NCBI GenBank assembly: GCA_030607345.1
Contig: JAUWKC010000018.1
Location: forward strand, 1-11,303
DNA length: 11,303 nt
Direction: 5' to 3'
DNA from: Planctomycetota bacterium
GTDB taxonomy: Bacteria > Planctomycetota > Phycisphaerae > Sedimentisphaerales > SG8-4
Positions 1 through 6,949 of the stretch are shown here, in pieces. The stretch's first letter is position 1; each line of letters begins with the position of its first letter. The notes below the pieces were generated by a model that saw only the letters and a list, made by a program, of their open reading frames with translations, was not told the DNA's origin and made no database searches. A program made the position numbers and the translations under genes.

Positions 1-2070
1 GGCCTCTCCGTCGCCGTCGCCTTGATTGCCCTCTGTTTCTTCCATTGAGTAGGCGCTCAGGCCGCTTTCACTGAGGCGAATCTTGGCGGTGGTGCCCGGT
101 TCGTTGAATATTGCATTGAGCCGCTCTGCAAGGTCCTCCGAGTCGGCGTACTTTAGCGTTACGACCGTGGGGACCTCGGCCGGCTCCTGCTTATCAAGCT
201 CAGAGATAAACTCCTTGATAATCCTGTAGGCCTCGGGAATCTTGCTTATCACCACTATCTTTTTCGTGCCGGGCACCTCCTCAAAGGTCAACTGCCCGTA
301 CAGGGGCCCGACGATTTTCTTCTTCGTGTCACCATCATCATCCCACCACCACCACGACCGGTTGCTCTCGCTTTCCTCGGTGAAGAGCTCGCTCAAAAGA
401 GTCGCCATTTTCACAGGGTCGGTGTTTTTCAGTGTTATTATCAAGGGTTTTACCTTTTCCACGTCAAGCGGAGCGTCCCATTCCTTTATCTGGGCCTCTA
501 TCTTTAACATCTTCTCAGGCGAGGCAATCACCGTCACCTGCTGCATAGTCGGAAATGCTATTACCTTGACGATATCCGATGGCTTGCGCTGGCTGCGATA
601 CCTCCAGTAATAATAACCTCTGTATCCCTCTTCGCCTTCTCCGAACAGGTCGTCTATATTCTGCTTGATTTGCTCCGGGTCGGCATGCTTCAGGTCAAAC
701 ACCTTTGTTTCAAGGCCGGTTGGAATGTCTATCTCCTCGATGAGCCTCTTGACCATTTCTCGCATATCCTGTCGGCCATATATCACAATCTGACCGGACT
801 GCTGCAACGGCTGAACGAGAACGCTCATTTGCAGTTCCCTTCCGGGCATTCGCTGAAATACCTCATTGAGACGGTCGGCGACCTCATCAACGTCGGCGAA
901 CCTCACCACAACCGTTTCATGGTCGGGCTGGACCTGTTCCCTTGTGTCGAGCCTGGTTATCCACTGACGAATCTGTTTCATATCTTCAGGCGAAGCCTGG
1001 GCAATTATCCACTTACGCTGCGGCACGGGAATGAGCTTAACCGGCGCCCCGCTCGGGCCGACCGCGACCGAGATAGCTTCTCCTCCTTCACGCTCTCGAC
1101 GTCTGTCGCGGTCGCGTCGCCTGTCTCTGTCACTCCTGCGGTCGGGCCTGGAAGTGGCTCTCTGCTCACCTCCCATTAGAATCCTCAAGACCTGGACTAT
1201 CTCGGCCGGGTCGCCGTCTTTAATCTCAAAGACTTCCATCTGGACCTGCCCGGCTGCCGGGATATCGAATTGGTCAATGACCCGGCTGATGCGTATCAGA
1301 TTCTCTACCGTATCAATAACCAGCAGCTTACCCGTACTCTCGTCGGCGCTGACGTAACCATACTCATCAATCAAGGGGACAATAATATTGGCCATCTCGC
1401 TCGGTCCGTAGTTCTTCAGTTGGAAAAACTTCTGGGCCATCAGTTCCTTGTTCTCAATGCTTGCAAGGGGAACATCCGCCGGTATCATCGGCACCCGCAG
1501 CAGTTTGGCCTGCGCCAGCGGCTTTAGATAAATCGTGTCATCGACGTGCTCGGCAACGAATTTCTTCGCCCGCAGCGCACTAAACATCAAGCGAAGAGCG
1601 CGACTTCGCGGCACCTTTTTGGGGGCATAAATCGTTATTTTCTGATCCATCACCTCGTCACAGGGGATGATGTTCTTGTCGGTCCACTCGGCAAGCTTGA
1701 CAATAACATCCTTCATCTCCATATCTTTGACGTTGATGTTCTCCATAGGGTCATTCGGCTCGTTGGGCTCATTCGGCTCACTTGGTTCATTTGGCTCATT
1801 AACGTCTGCAGGTTTTTCCGTCTCGTCACCTTCTTGGCCCTCGCCCGGCTTTTCGCCTTCGGCGCCCTCGTTTGCATCAGCCGGTTTTTCCTCGGCGCCT
1901 TCTTCGGCCTGTTCAGGCTTGTTGGGCTCATTAGGCTCATCGCCGGCCTTGACCTCCGGCCCGGCCCCTTCCGTCGCAGGTCGCGGCGTGTACACGCTGA
2001 CCCGCCAAACAACCACACCAGCCACTATGGCAGCTATCACAACCAGAATTATCAATCTTGCCGCTTTCAT
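1..2070 (-). CDS. gspD: T2SS secretin GspD, N-terminal 690 residues (3' end beyond window)
   Basis: Outer-membrane secretin of the T2SS. Only the periplasmic part is in the window; the frame is open from ATG 2070 to base 1. The start is backed by GAGGTG six bases upstream. Residues 5-23 are hydrophobic with no clear signal-peptidase site. Residues 33-108 are an acidic Pro/Glu/Asn linker ending in six NEP-type tripeptides. Residues 109-186 fit an N0 domain (INVKDMEMKDVIVKLAEWT, later KITIYAPKKVP). N1-type repeats follow at about 214-271, 278-376, 384-450, 454-534 and 541-629, each beginning with a strand such as FFQLKN, VFEIKD, VVVRFAD, VFDLKHAD or IITLKN and ending in an I-D-x-x-I/D-like helix end. 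A sixth starts at 634 (VVTLKYAD). Repeat 2 carries an Arg/Asp insert (308-328), and repeats 4 and 5 carry aromatic loops. Its position after gspC-like fits gspD. The C-terminal secretin domain is not visible, so identity rests on the N domains and context. A pilQ-like secretin is the alternative. Confidence 0.9.
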   Translation of the reverse strand, partial: MKAARLIILVVIAAIVAGVVVWRVSVYTPRPATEGAGPEVKAGDEPNEPNKPEQAEEGAEEKPADANEGAEGEKPGEGQEGDETEKPADVNEPNEPSEPNEPNEPNDPMENINVKDMEMKDVIVKLAEWTDKNIIPCDEVMDQKITIYAPKKVPRSRALRLMFSALRAKKFVAEHVDDTIYLKPLAQAKLLRVPMIPADVPLASIENKELMAQKFFQLKNYGPSEMANIIVPLIDEYGYVSADESTGKLLVIDTVENLIRISRVIDQFDIPAAGQVQMEVFEIKDGDPAEIVQVLRILMGGEQRATSRPDRRSDRDRRRDRDRRREREGGEAISVAVGPSGAPVKLIPVPQRKWIIAQASPEDMKQIRQWITRLDTREQVQPDHETVVVRFADVDEVADRLNEVFQRMPGRELQMSVLVQPLQQSGQIVIYGRQDMREMVKRLIEEIDIPTGLETKVFDLKHADPEQIKQNIDDLFGEGEEGYRGYYYWRYRSQRKPSDIVKVIAFPTMQQVTVIASPEKMLKIEAQIKEWDAPLDVEKVKPLIITLKNTDPVKMATLLSELFTEESESNRSWWWWDDDGDTKKKIVGPLYGQLTFEEVPGTKKIVVISKIPEAYRIIKEFISELDKQEPAEVPTVVTLKYADSEDLAERLNAIFNEPGTTAKIRLSESGLSAYSMEETEGNQGDGDGEA
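1087..1149 (-). repeat. Arg/Asp-rich low-complexity insert in secretin
   Basis: This stretch codes for secretin residues 308-328, composed almost only of Arg, Asp, Glu and Ser (RRSDRDRRRDRDRRRERE). It lies in the middle of the second N1-type repeat, where classical secretins have a variable loop between helix and strand. The surrounding repeat resumes afterwards (KLIPVPQRKWIIAQA), so this is an in-frame insertion and not a frameshift. Confidence 0.75.
1747..1800 (-). repeat. NEP tripeptide-coding repeat in the secretin linker
   Basis: Eighteen codons give six tandem N-E-P type tripeptides (NEP, NEP, SEP, NEP, NEP, NDP; residues 91-108), directly before the N0 domain. The DNA is a degenerate 9-base repeat (AAT/AAC GAG/GAA CCN) with changing third positions, so the selection appears to be on the protein rather than recent DNA slippage. 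A shorter NEP stretch lies upstream at residues 47-52. It probably forms an extended, acidic, flexible spacer. Confidence 0.85.
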
Positions 2071-2076
2071 TTTTAG

Positions 2077-2082
2077 CACCTC
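2077..2082 (-). promoter_or_regulatory. Shine-Dalgarno site of gspD
   Basis: GAGGTG lies six bases (CTAAAA) upstream of ATG 2070 and fixes the secretin start. The 76-base gap back to the gspC-like stop is AT-rich. I see no convincing promoter or terminator hairpin in it. Confidence 0.7.
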
Positions 2083-2146
2083 GCTTCAACTATTTACGAT
2101 TGACCCCTTGTTATCTTCAGTTCTTTATTATGATTACATTACGTTC

Positions 2147-2791
2147 CTATTCCTCTGTTGCTGTTGCTTTTGCGCGCTCGGCGCGCGTCCTGGCCCTGCG
2201 TCTTGTCCTTTCGCCCTCCGGACGAGGACGGCGGCGTCTATCGCCCCAGCGGCGTGGTCTTGCATTTTCCTCGGCGGGCCTGCTTTGGGTTTCTACCTTG
2301 TCCTTTTTTTCGTCGGCGTCCTGCTGTTGGGTTTTGTCCCTTTCCAATTCCTTCGAGCTTGTCTTGCCGAACGGGCTCACAGTGAATTCCTTGTCCTGCC
2401 AGGTAAACTTGATATACGTCGACTCAATCGCCACGATTTCCGCATCGCCTACTTTGTCGCCTACCTTGTGCCATTTGCCGTTAATCAGCACACTGTCACC
2501 GACGATTTGCACTTCTTTTATGGGCTGTTTCGGCTTTGCCGGAGGCGGAACAAACAGCGTGCTCTTCTTGAACTGCTCGGCTGTCTCTTTCGTTTTTGCA
2601 AAATATTTCTCCGACTCGTTCGGGTCCGACTCGCTTTGCGCCACAGCATCGGCAATTAACTTCCGGGCCATGGCTGAAGAGGTAAAATAACCGGCCACTT
2701 TTGCCAATATCAAGACAGCCAACAATACCGACACACCTGCCAGCACAAACGATATCAGGTGCGTTCTTTCTTTTAAATTTTCGAGTTTCAT
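2147..2791 (-). CDS. GspC/PilP-like inner-membrane clamp protein
   Basis: A 214-residue bitopic inner-membrane protein, probably the GspC-equivalent that links the inner-membrane platform to the secretin. A short cytoplasmic N-terminus is followed by a membrane segment at about 14-33 (ISFVLAGVSVLLAVLILAKV), a helical/linker region (42-90), and a small beta domain at about 91-141 (IVGDSVLINGKWHKVGDKVG). This matches the homology-region (HR) pattern of GspC/PilP: a residue run ending in an I-N-G turn, then H/Y-K-V-G-D and alternating strands. In known systems HR binds secretin N0. Residues 142-170 are polar, and 171-208 are strikingly Arg-rich, which is odd for a GspC. No PDZ domain is present. 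The ATG overlaps the gspM stop by four bases (ATGA), and gspD follows 76 bases later. Similarity is weak, so the name rests on the HR pattern plus position. Confidence 0.72.
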   Translation of the reverse strand: MKLENLKERTHLISFVLAGVSVLLAVLILAKVAGYFTSSAMARKLIADAVAQSESDPNESEKYFAKTKETAEQFKKSTLFVPPPAKPKQPIKEVQIVGDSVLINGKWHKVGDKVGDAEIVAIESTYIKFTWQDKEFTVSPFGKTSSKELERDKTQQQDADEKKDKVETQSRPAEENARPRRWGDRRRRPRPEGERTRRRARTRAERAKATATEE

Positions 2792-3327
2792 AAACCTAAC
2801 CCCGCCGACTTTGCAAGAGTTGATACGGTCATATCCAGCTTAAAATCCTTCCGTTTCTTCGGGTCGCATTCGACTTTGAATTCTTCCACGCCCACCAGAT
2901 ACGGGTTCTCTTCGAGAGCCGCCAACAAATCGAGCACCTTTGACAGCTTGCACTTGCTGCTTCGACATCGCAGGCGGACCGACCTGTAGCGCGGGCTGAT
3001 ACCTGATTTTCCAACAGCAAGGAACTCCAGAGGCTCATTTTTTATCCCGGCCTTCTTCAACTGCTCGGCGACCTTGGCTCTGAAGAGAAACTTCTGCTTC
3101 TGCTCGGCCTGCGGCATCTCGAAAACAGGGACAACCTCCATCAAGCCGGCCAGTTTGGCTTGGCTGATATCCAGAGCGGCCAGTTTCTTCCTGTTGGCGT
3201 TAAGCGACGCTTCGGCCGCCATCCAGCGTCCCATCCACTTGGTTCCAAAGACGAACAAGACAATCGCACCGGCGCAGACAGCACCAATCATAAGCGCCCG
3301 AATGTCTCTCTTACTCAATTTACCCAT
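2788..3327 (-). CDS. gspM: GspM/PilO-like platform protein
   Basis: A 179-residue bitopic inner-membrane protein of the assembly platform, the expected partner of GspL. A basic cytoplasmic N-terminus is followed by a membrane segment at about 10-28 (ALMIGAVCAGAIVLFVFGTK). A helical stretch at about 35-65 is likely coiled coil. A periplasmic alpha/beta region at about 75-170 (FLFRAKVAEQLKKAG, then a VRLRCRSS strand, a helix LSKVLDLLAALEENPYLVGV and a final strand FKLDMTVSTL) fits the circularly permuted ferredoxin-like fold of GspM/PilO. GAGGT sits a few bases before ATG 3327. The gene starts 25 bases after gspL and overlaps the gspC-like gene by four bases. The sequence is divergent, as is usual for GspM. 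The call is based on layout and on its place between gspL and gspC/D. Confidence 0.75.
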   Translation of the reverse strand: MGKLSKRDIRALMIGAVCAGAIVLFVFGTKWMGRWMAAEASLNANRKKLAALDISQAKLAGLMEVVPVFEMPQAEQKQKFLFRAKVAEQLKKAGIKNEPLEFLAVGKSGISPRYRSVRLRCRSSKCKLSKVLDLLAALEENPYLVGVEEFKVECDPKKRKDFKLDMTVSTLAKSAGLGL

Positions 3328-3352
3328 TCCAACCTCTTGTTACCTTTAGACA

Positions 3353-4804
3353 CTAAAAACCGCTCTTCTTCGTGGTATACGTCTTGTAATGAAAAGTCAT
3401 GTCGAAGTTTACCTTGTCACCTTCCTTGGCCTTGGTGGGTATTATCTCCACGTTCCGCATACCCTTTCGGTCCTGTAAAGACTCCTGAAATTTATAGGCC
3501 TGCTCGGCTCCGTCAGCCTGGCCGCTTATCTTGACAGGCCGACCTTTCTTAAATTCAAATGCGTGCAGCATTACCCCCTCGTGCTCAGCCATGTTTATCT
3601 CGCTGAGAAGCTCGAGCAGGTCAATCCTTTCGCGGGCGACGGCTTTTATCAGTTTCTGCCGCTCCACAATCTCTTTGAAGTTCGCTTCTTCTTCCAGAAG
3701 CCTGCCCAAATGATTATTCCCTGCCACGGCGACGACGTAGGAAACAACAAGAAACAATACCAACATTAGCGCCGCAAGCGGAGCTGTCAGCTTGGGTGAA
3801 CTTAGCCATCGCCTCTTGGCCCGCTCAGAGGCCGGCTGATAAACGCGCTCGAAGATATTTAACTGCCCGACGTCACCGTCAAGAGCAATCGCACCAAGAC
3901 CTATGGGCACGCGGTGCTCGTAGATGTCCCGGACGCCGAATTCATCGGGCCCGGTCAGTTTTCGCACGTCCGGCACGGCGGTCTCGGCATTCAGGCCCGC
4001 CGAACAAAGGCACGCAGCTATCTCTGCGATAAAGCTGCCGCCGTCGGACAGCACAACGACCTGTATGTCACTCGGGTCGGTATAACCGAATAATTCCAGC
4101 ACACTCCTGAGGTCCTGGCAGAATCTCTCGGCGATTGCCATCTGCTCTGCCGCCTCGTCGGCTCCGACGAAATCCTCCATACCTATATCAAGGTTGACCG
4201 CATTTACCACCCGGCCGTCTTGAGCCAGACACACCTGCGTATTTAGCCGGCCAAGACTGACCACCACCGTGCTTTGGTCGGTCCCGGCGAAAAATGTCCT
4301 CCATGCCTTTACCAAACCCTCACAATTGAGCAGTATCCCGGCAGGTTCGAATCCCTGCAAATTGTCGGCAAAGTCCCGGAGTTGCTCTTTCCTGGCGGCG
4401 GCTATTGTCACACCGACCCGGCCATCCTGGACTTCGCCTGCTCGCCAGGCCAACTCCATCTGTTCAGCCGGCAGCGGAAGTCGTGTCTCGGCCTGGAGCC
4501 TAACTATTGCGTCGAGCTCCTGCTGCCTCACTGCCGGCACATCAATATGGTGAAAAACCATACCCGACGAATCAAAACCAACCACAGCTACGACCCCGTC
4601 GGCGGTCTCTGCCCCTGCGCCGGAAAGGCCGCACTCGCCCGCGAATCCGCCAAGCTGGGTCTGGTCGCCTTCGATGCTTCTTGTCCACTCGACTTCGACG
4701 GACCTGCCGCGCCTTGTGAGCTTAACGGCTCTGAGTTTACCCTGCTCCTGCGCTATCGCAATAACGCCCGACTCTACTGATTGACCTATTAGCTTCTCGC
4801 TCAT
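3353..4804 (-). CDS. gspL: GspL-like platform protein (PilM-like plus PilN-like halves)
   Basis: A bitopic platform protein that recruits the GspE ATPase. The ATG at 4804 is preferred. An in-frame TTG at 4813 directly after the gspK stop would add three residues. Residues 1 to about 320 are cytoplasmic with an actin-like PilM/GspL fold: an N-terminal strand, VVAVVGFDSSGMVFHHIDVP, then LDAIVRLQAETRLPLP (the PilM-type helix) and a strand pair STVVVSLGRLNTQVCLAQDG. A membrane segment follows at about 341-361 (APLAALMLVLFLVVSYVVAV). The periplasmic part has a coiled-coil-like helix and a PilN-like ferredoxin fold (LLELLSEINMAEHEGVMLHA, then KISGQADGAEQAYKFQESL). The total of about 483 residues is longer than the usual 380-400. 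In type IV pili the same two halves are separate proteins, PilM and PilN. It is flanked by gspK and gspM. Confidence 0.85.
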   Translation of the reverse strand: MSEKLIGQSVESGVIAIAQEQGKLRAVKLTRRGRSVEVEWTRSIEGDQTQLGGFAGECGLSGAGAETADGVVAVVGFDSSGMVFHHIDVPAVRQQELDAIVRLQAETRLPLPAEQMELAWRAGEVQDGRVGVTIAAARKEQLRDFADNLQGFEPAGILLNCEGLVKAWRTFFAGTDQSTVVVSLGRLNTQVCLAQDGRVVNAVNLDIGMEDFVGADEAAEQMAIAERFCQDLRSVLELFGYTDPSDIQVVVLSDGGSFIAEIAACLCSAGLNAETAVPDVRKLTGPDEFGVRDIYEHRVPIGLGAIALDGDVGQLNIFERVYQPASERAKRRWLSSPKLTAPLAALMLVLFLVVSYVVAVAGNNHLGRLLEEEANFKEIVERQKLIKAVARERIDLLELLSEINMAEHEGVMLHAFEFKKGRPVKISGQADGAEQAYKFQESLQDRKGMRNVEIIPTKAKEGDKVNFDMTFHYKTYTTKKSGF

Positions 4805-4813
4805 CTTTTCCAA

Positions 4814-6172
4814 TCACTCGCCATTAGTGTTTCTGTTGGCCGTCGCCAGGTACGGCGGGGCTCCCTGATACTGGTAGAGTATTTTGGGGGGCATGGAATT
4901 GCGGTCCACCACCACCTCTCTCTGCAGCGTCGTGCCCCGAACCGGGCCCCTGTCCGCGGTCGAGAGGCAGCGGATTATGAAGACATCCGAACGCGTGGTA
5001 ATAAAAGGCGCGATTTTCTTGAACTGACTGATTCCGACCGACTCGGCCTTGAGCACGTCGGCAATACTCTCCATCCCGAACAGCAGACTCTGTCGATAGG
5101 CTACTATCGCCTCGGCTACGCTTTGAGCCGATTCATCCTCGCCCATCAAAGCAGTCAATACGACCTTGGAGGCCGTGTTGATATTGATTTTCCCCGGTAC
5201 TTGCTGCTGCTTGTCTGTTGTTATCTTGTCGGCTATCTGCGAAAATGTCTGCAGGTCCAAAGCCACAGCTTGCTCAGAATCTTCTCTTGAATCCTTTGAC
5301 TTGTTCGGATTCGTTGACGCTTTTTTGGGGCTGTTATCGTTTATCAAATCAGCAATACTCTTGTACCCATCATCCTTGCGGTTTTCGACAATCCATTTGG
5401 CGTGAGGCGGGCTTATATCCAGGGATTGCTGAAGTTTCTCCTCGTCGGCGTTGTTGATGTTGAGCCTCTCGTTACCGATTGCGTCTACATTCCTGTCGTA
5501 GGAATAACAGGTCAGATATGCAATCCAGCCTTTGTCCAGCACATCATCGGCGTCATCCGGCGGCGGGCTTTTGTCGCCGTCATTCTCGTTGAAATCCAGC
5601 TTATCGTTAAAATTGGTGTCCTCACCGTACAACAACTGTTCCGTCACGCCCTTGACCAAAAGCAGCTCGCGAATTGTCTTGAAAGGTCCGTTTCGGATAG
5701 AATAACCATAGGGCAGATTTCGGTAGTAACCCTCCTCGGCGCCGCCGGCGGTCGGCTCATCATCTTTGTCTCGCCAATCCTTTATGGCATCGGCTATCTC
5801 CTCGGTCATATAGTCCAACTGCATCAGTTGCTCTTTCGTTGCTGTATTGATATTGAGTTTGCTCGCTTCATCAACGACCTTCACCGTAAAGCTGCATCTT
5901 TCAAGCGGAATGTCATTGAAATCAGCCTCGTTGTCACTCCACAGGTCCGTCAGACTGTCACTTATCCTGCCGTCCTCGTTCAACACCGCGATGGCAGTCT
6001 CCATTCCCGCACGACAGGCCCAGTTGCAGCGAAGCTGCTCGGTGCCGGCAAGACATACCGCGCTGTCGAGCCGGCTTTTCCGGCCTACGGTCGCGGCAAT
6101 TACAATGAGCACGACCACCACCCACAACACGGCTATAAGCACCAGACCGCTTTGTTTATTCACAGGCCTCAT
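4814..6172 (-). CDS. gspK: Minor pseudopilin GspK
   Basis: Tip minor pseudopilin of the T2SS, 452 residues (classical GspK is about 320). The leader MRPVNKQSG precedes a hydrophobic helix LVLIAVLWVVVVLIVIAATV. It lacks Glu at +5, which is characteristic of GspK and lets it cap the pseudopilus. After the pilin strand SFTVKVVDEASK come three helix-hairpin-helix-like units, starting LNINTATKEQL (107), LNINNADEEKL (237) and ININTASKVVL (329). Classical GspK has two such regions. Residues 184-200 (EDTNFNDKLDFNENDGD) form an acidic Asp/Asn loop resembling an EF-hand; GspK is known to bind calcium. The C-terminal strand VFIIRCLSTAD returns to the pilin fold. The ATG overlaps the gspJ stop (ATGA), with GAGGG six bases upstream. 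It is followed immediately by gspL. Confidence 0.93.
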   Translation of the reverse strand: MRPVNKQSGLVLIAVLWVVVVLIVIAATVGRKSRLDSAVCLAGTEQLRCNWACRAGMETAIAVLNEDGRISDSLTDLWSDNEADFNDIPLERCSFTVKVVDEASKLNINTATKEQLMQLDYMTEEIADAIKDWRDKDDEPTAGGAEEGYYRNLPYGYSIRNGPFKTIRELLLVKGVTEQLLYGEDTNFNDKLDFNENDGDKSPPPDDADDVLDKGWIAYLTCYSYDRNVDAIGNERLNINNADEEKLQQSLDISPPHAKWIVENRKDDGYKSIADLINDNSPKKASTNPNKSKDSREDSEQAVALDLQTFSQIADKITTDKQQQVPGKININTASKVVLTALMGEDESAQSVAEAIVAYRQSLLFGMESIADVLKAESVGISQFKKIAPFITTRSDVFIIRCLSTADRGPVRGTTLQREVVVDRNSMPPKILYQYQGAPPYLATANRNTNGE

Positions 6173-6945
6173 CGTCGTCCCTCTTCTTCACCTTTTTCCT
6201 GTTCTTCGTCTTGCTCTTCTTCTTCGCCTTGCTCTGTGGTATCTGCCCGTCCCTGTCCCCAGCCGGAACGGGGAAAGTTCACCATAAAAGTCTCCATAAC
6301 GGTATCTTTGCCGTCGGCCTGCCTTGCGGCTATGTTTACCTCCACCAACACAGGAATAGACTCGAGTTCCTCAGACCATTCGAGCTGCCATTGCTCTCCG
6401 TCAAAGTACCTCACCTGGAAAACGTCAATGTTCTCGGCAATTACGGTAAGCATCCCCCCCGGCTCAACTTCCTTGTCCGGATTGGGCCATAAGCGTCTGA
6501 GCAACACTGTTTTGTTCTCTTTGCGGCTTTCCTTGAGACAGTATTCAACTTCGTATACGTCGCCTTCCGGCTGGCCGGCTCTTGCCTTTGTCCTTCCGAC
6601 CGTATACAGAACCAGACGGCTCGCAGGCATTGCTCCGGACTGTCCAAGCAGACCGACCAGCTTCATATTCTTCACATCCTCGTCGCGATAGAGATTGTTC
6701 AAATCCCTCGCGATAATACTCGCGGCGAATCGCACTTCCGCGGCAGTGTCGATATTGCCGTCGAGCCTCTCCGAACCGGCCGAAACCGCCCTGAGCGCAC
6801 CAACCGCCACCACGGCGATAAAGGCGCCTATCACCGAGGCCACCAGCACCTCCACCAACGTAAATCCGCTCCTTTCGGAACGCGTCATGTTCGGCCTGTC
6901 GCTGCACTGCATCGCCGCACTCGGAATTTGCCGGTCTGACTTCAA
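6169..6945 (-). CDS. gspJ: Minor pseudopilin GspJ
   Basis: Minor pseudopilin of the tip complex (GspH/I/J/K), about 258 residues. The prepilin signature SGFTLVEVLVASVIGAFIAV has the Gly-1/Phe+1 cut site and Glu+5. The globular part shows GspJ-like features: RFAASIIARDLNNLYRDED after the helix, then YEVEYCLKES, TVLLRRLWP and a strand VFQVRYFDGEQWQLEW ending in PVLVEVNIAARQ. TTG 6945 is chosen because GAGGT lies six bases upstream and the gene then begins just after the gspI stop. ATG 6912 or 6888 (leader MTRSERSG) are alternatives. A longer frame reaches back into gspI but has no support. The last 25 or so residues are extremely acidic (EQGEEEEQDEEQEKGEEEG), a tail not expected in GspJ. It overlaps gspK by four bases. 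Confidence 0.88.
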   Translation of the reverse strand: MKSDRQIPSAAMQCSDRPNMTRSERSGFTLVEVLVASVIGAFIAVVAVGALRAVSAGSERLDGNIDTAAEVRFAASIIARDLNNLYRDEDVKNMKLVGLLGQSGAMPASRLVLYTVGRTKARAGQPEGDVYEVEYCLKESRKENKTVLLRRLWPNPDKEVEPGGMLTVIAENIDVFQVRYFDGEQWQLEWSEELESIPVLVEVNIAARQADGKDTVMETFMVNFPRSGWGQGRADTTEQGEEEEQDEEQEKGEEEGRR

Positions 6946-6949
6946 ACCA

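Noticed and set aside
1747..1800. CRISPR-like or other short DNA repeat array
   Set aside because: The nine-base units are contiguous with no spacers and differ mainly at third codon positions. They are protein-level repeats.
1667..2659. A plus-strand frame rich in Gly-Ser-Phe repeats
   Set aside because: The repeat is the complement of the NEP-coding repeat of the secretin linker. It has no independent support.
5402..6691. A long plus-strand open frame (429 codons) opposite gspK and gspJ
   Set aside because: The translation is low in recognisable domains. The opposite strand codes clear pseudopilins across the same bases with proper leaders and ribosome sites. It is an antisense shadow.
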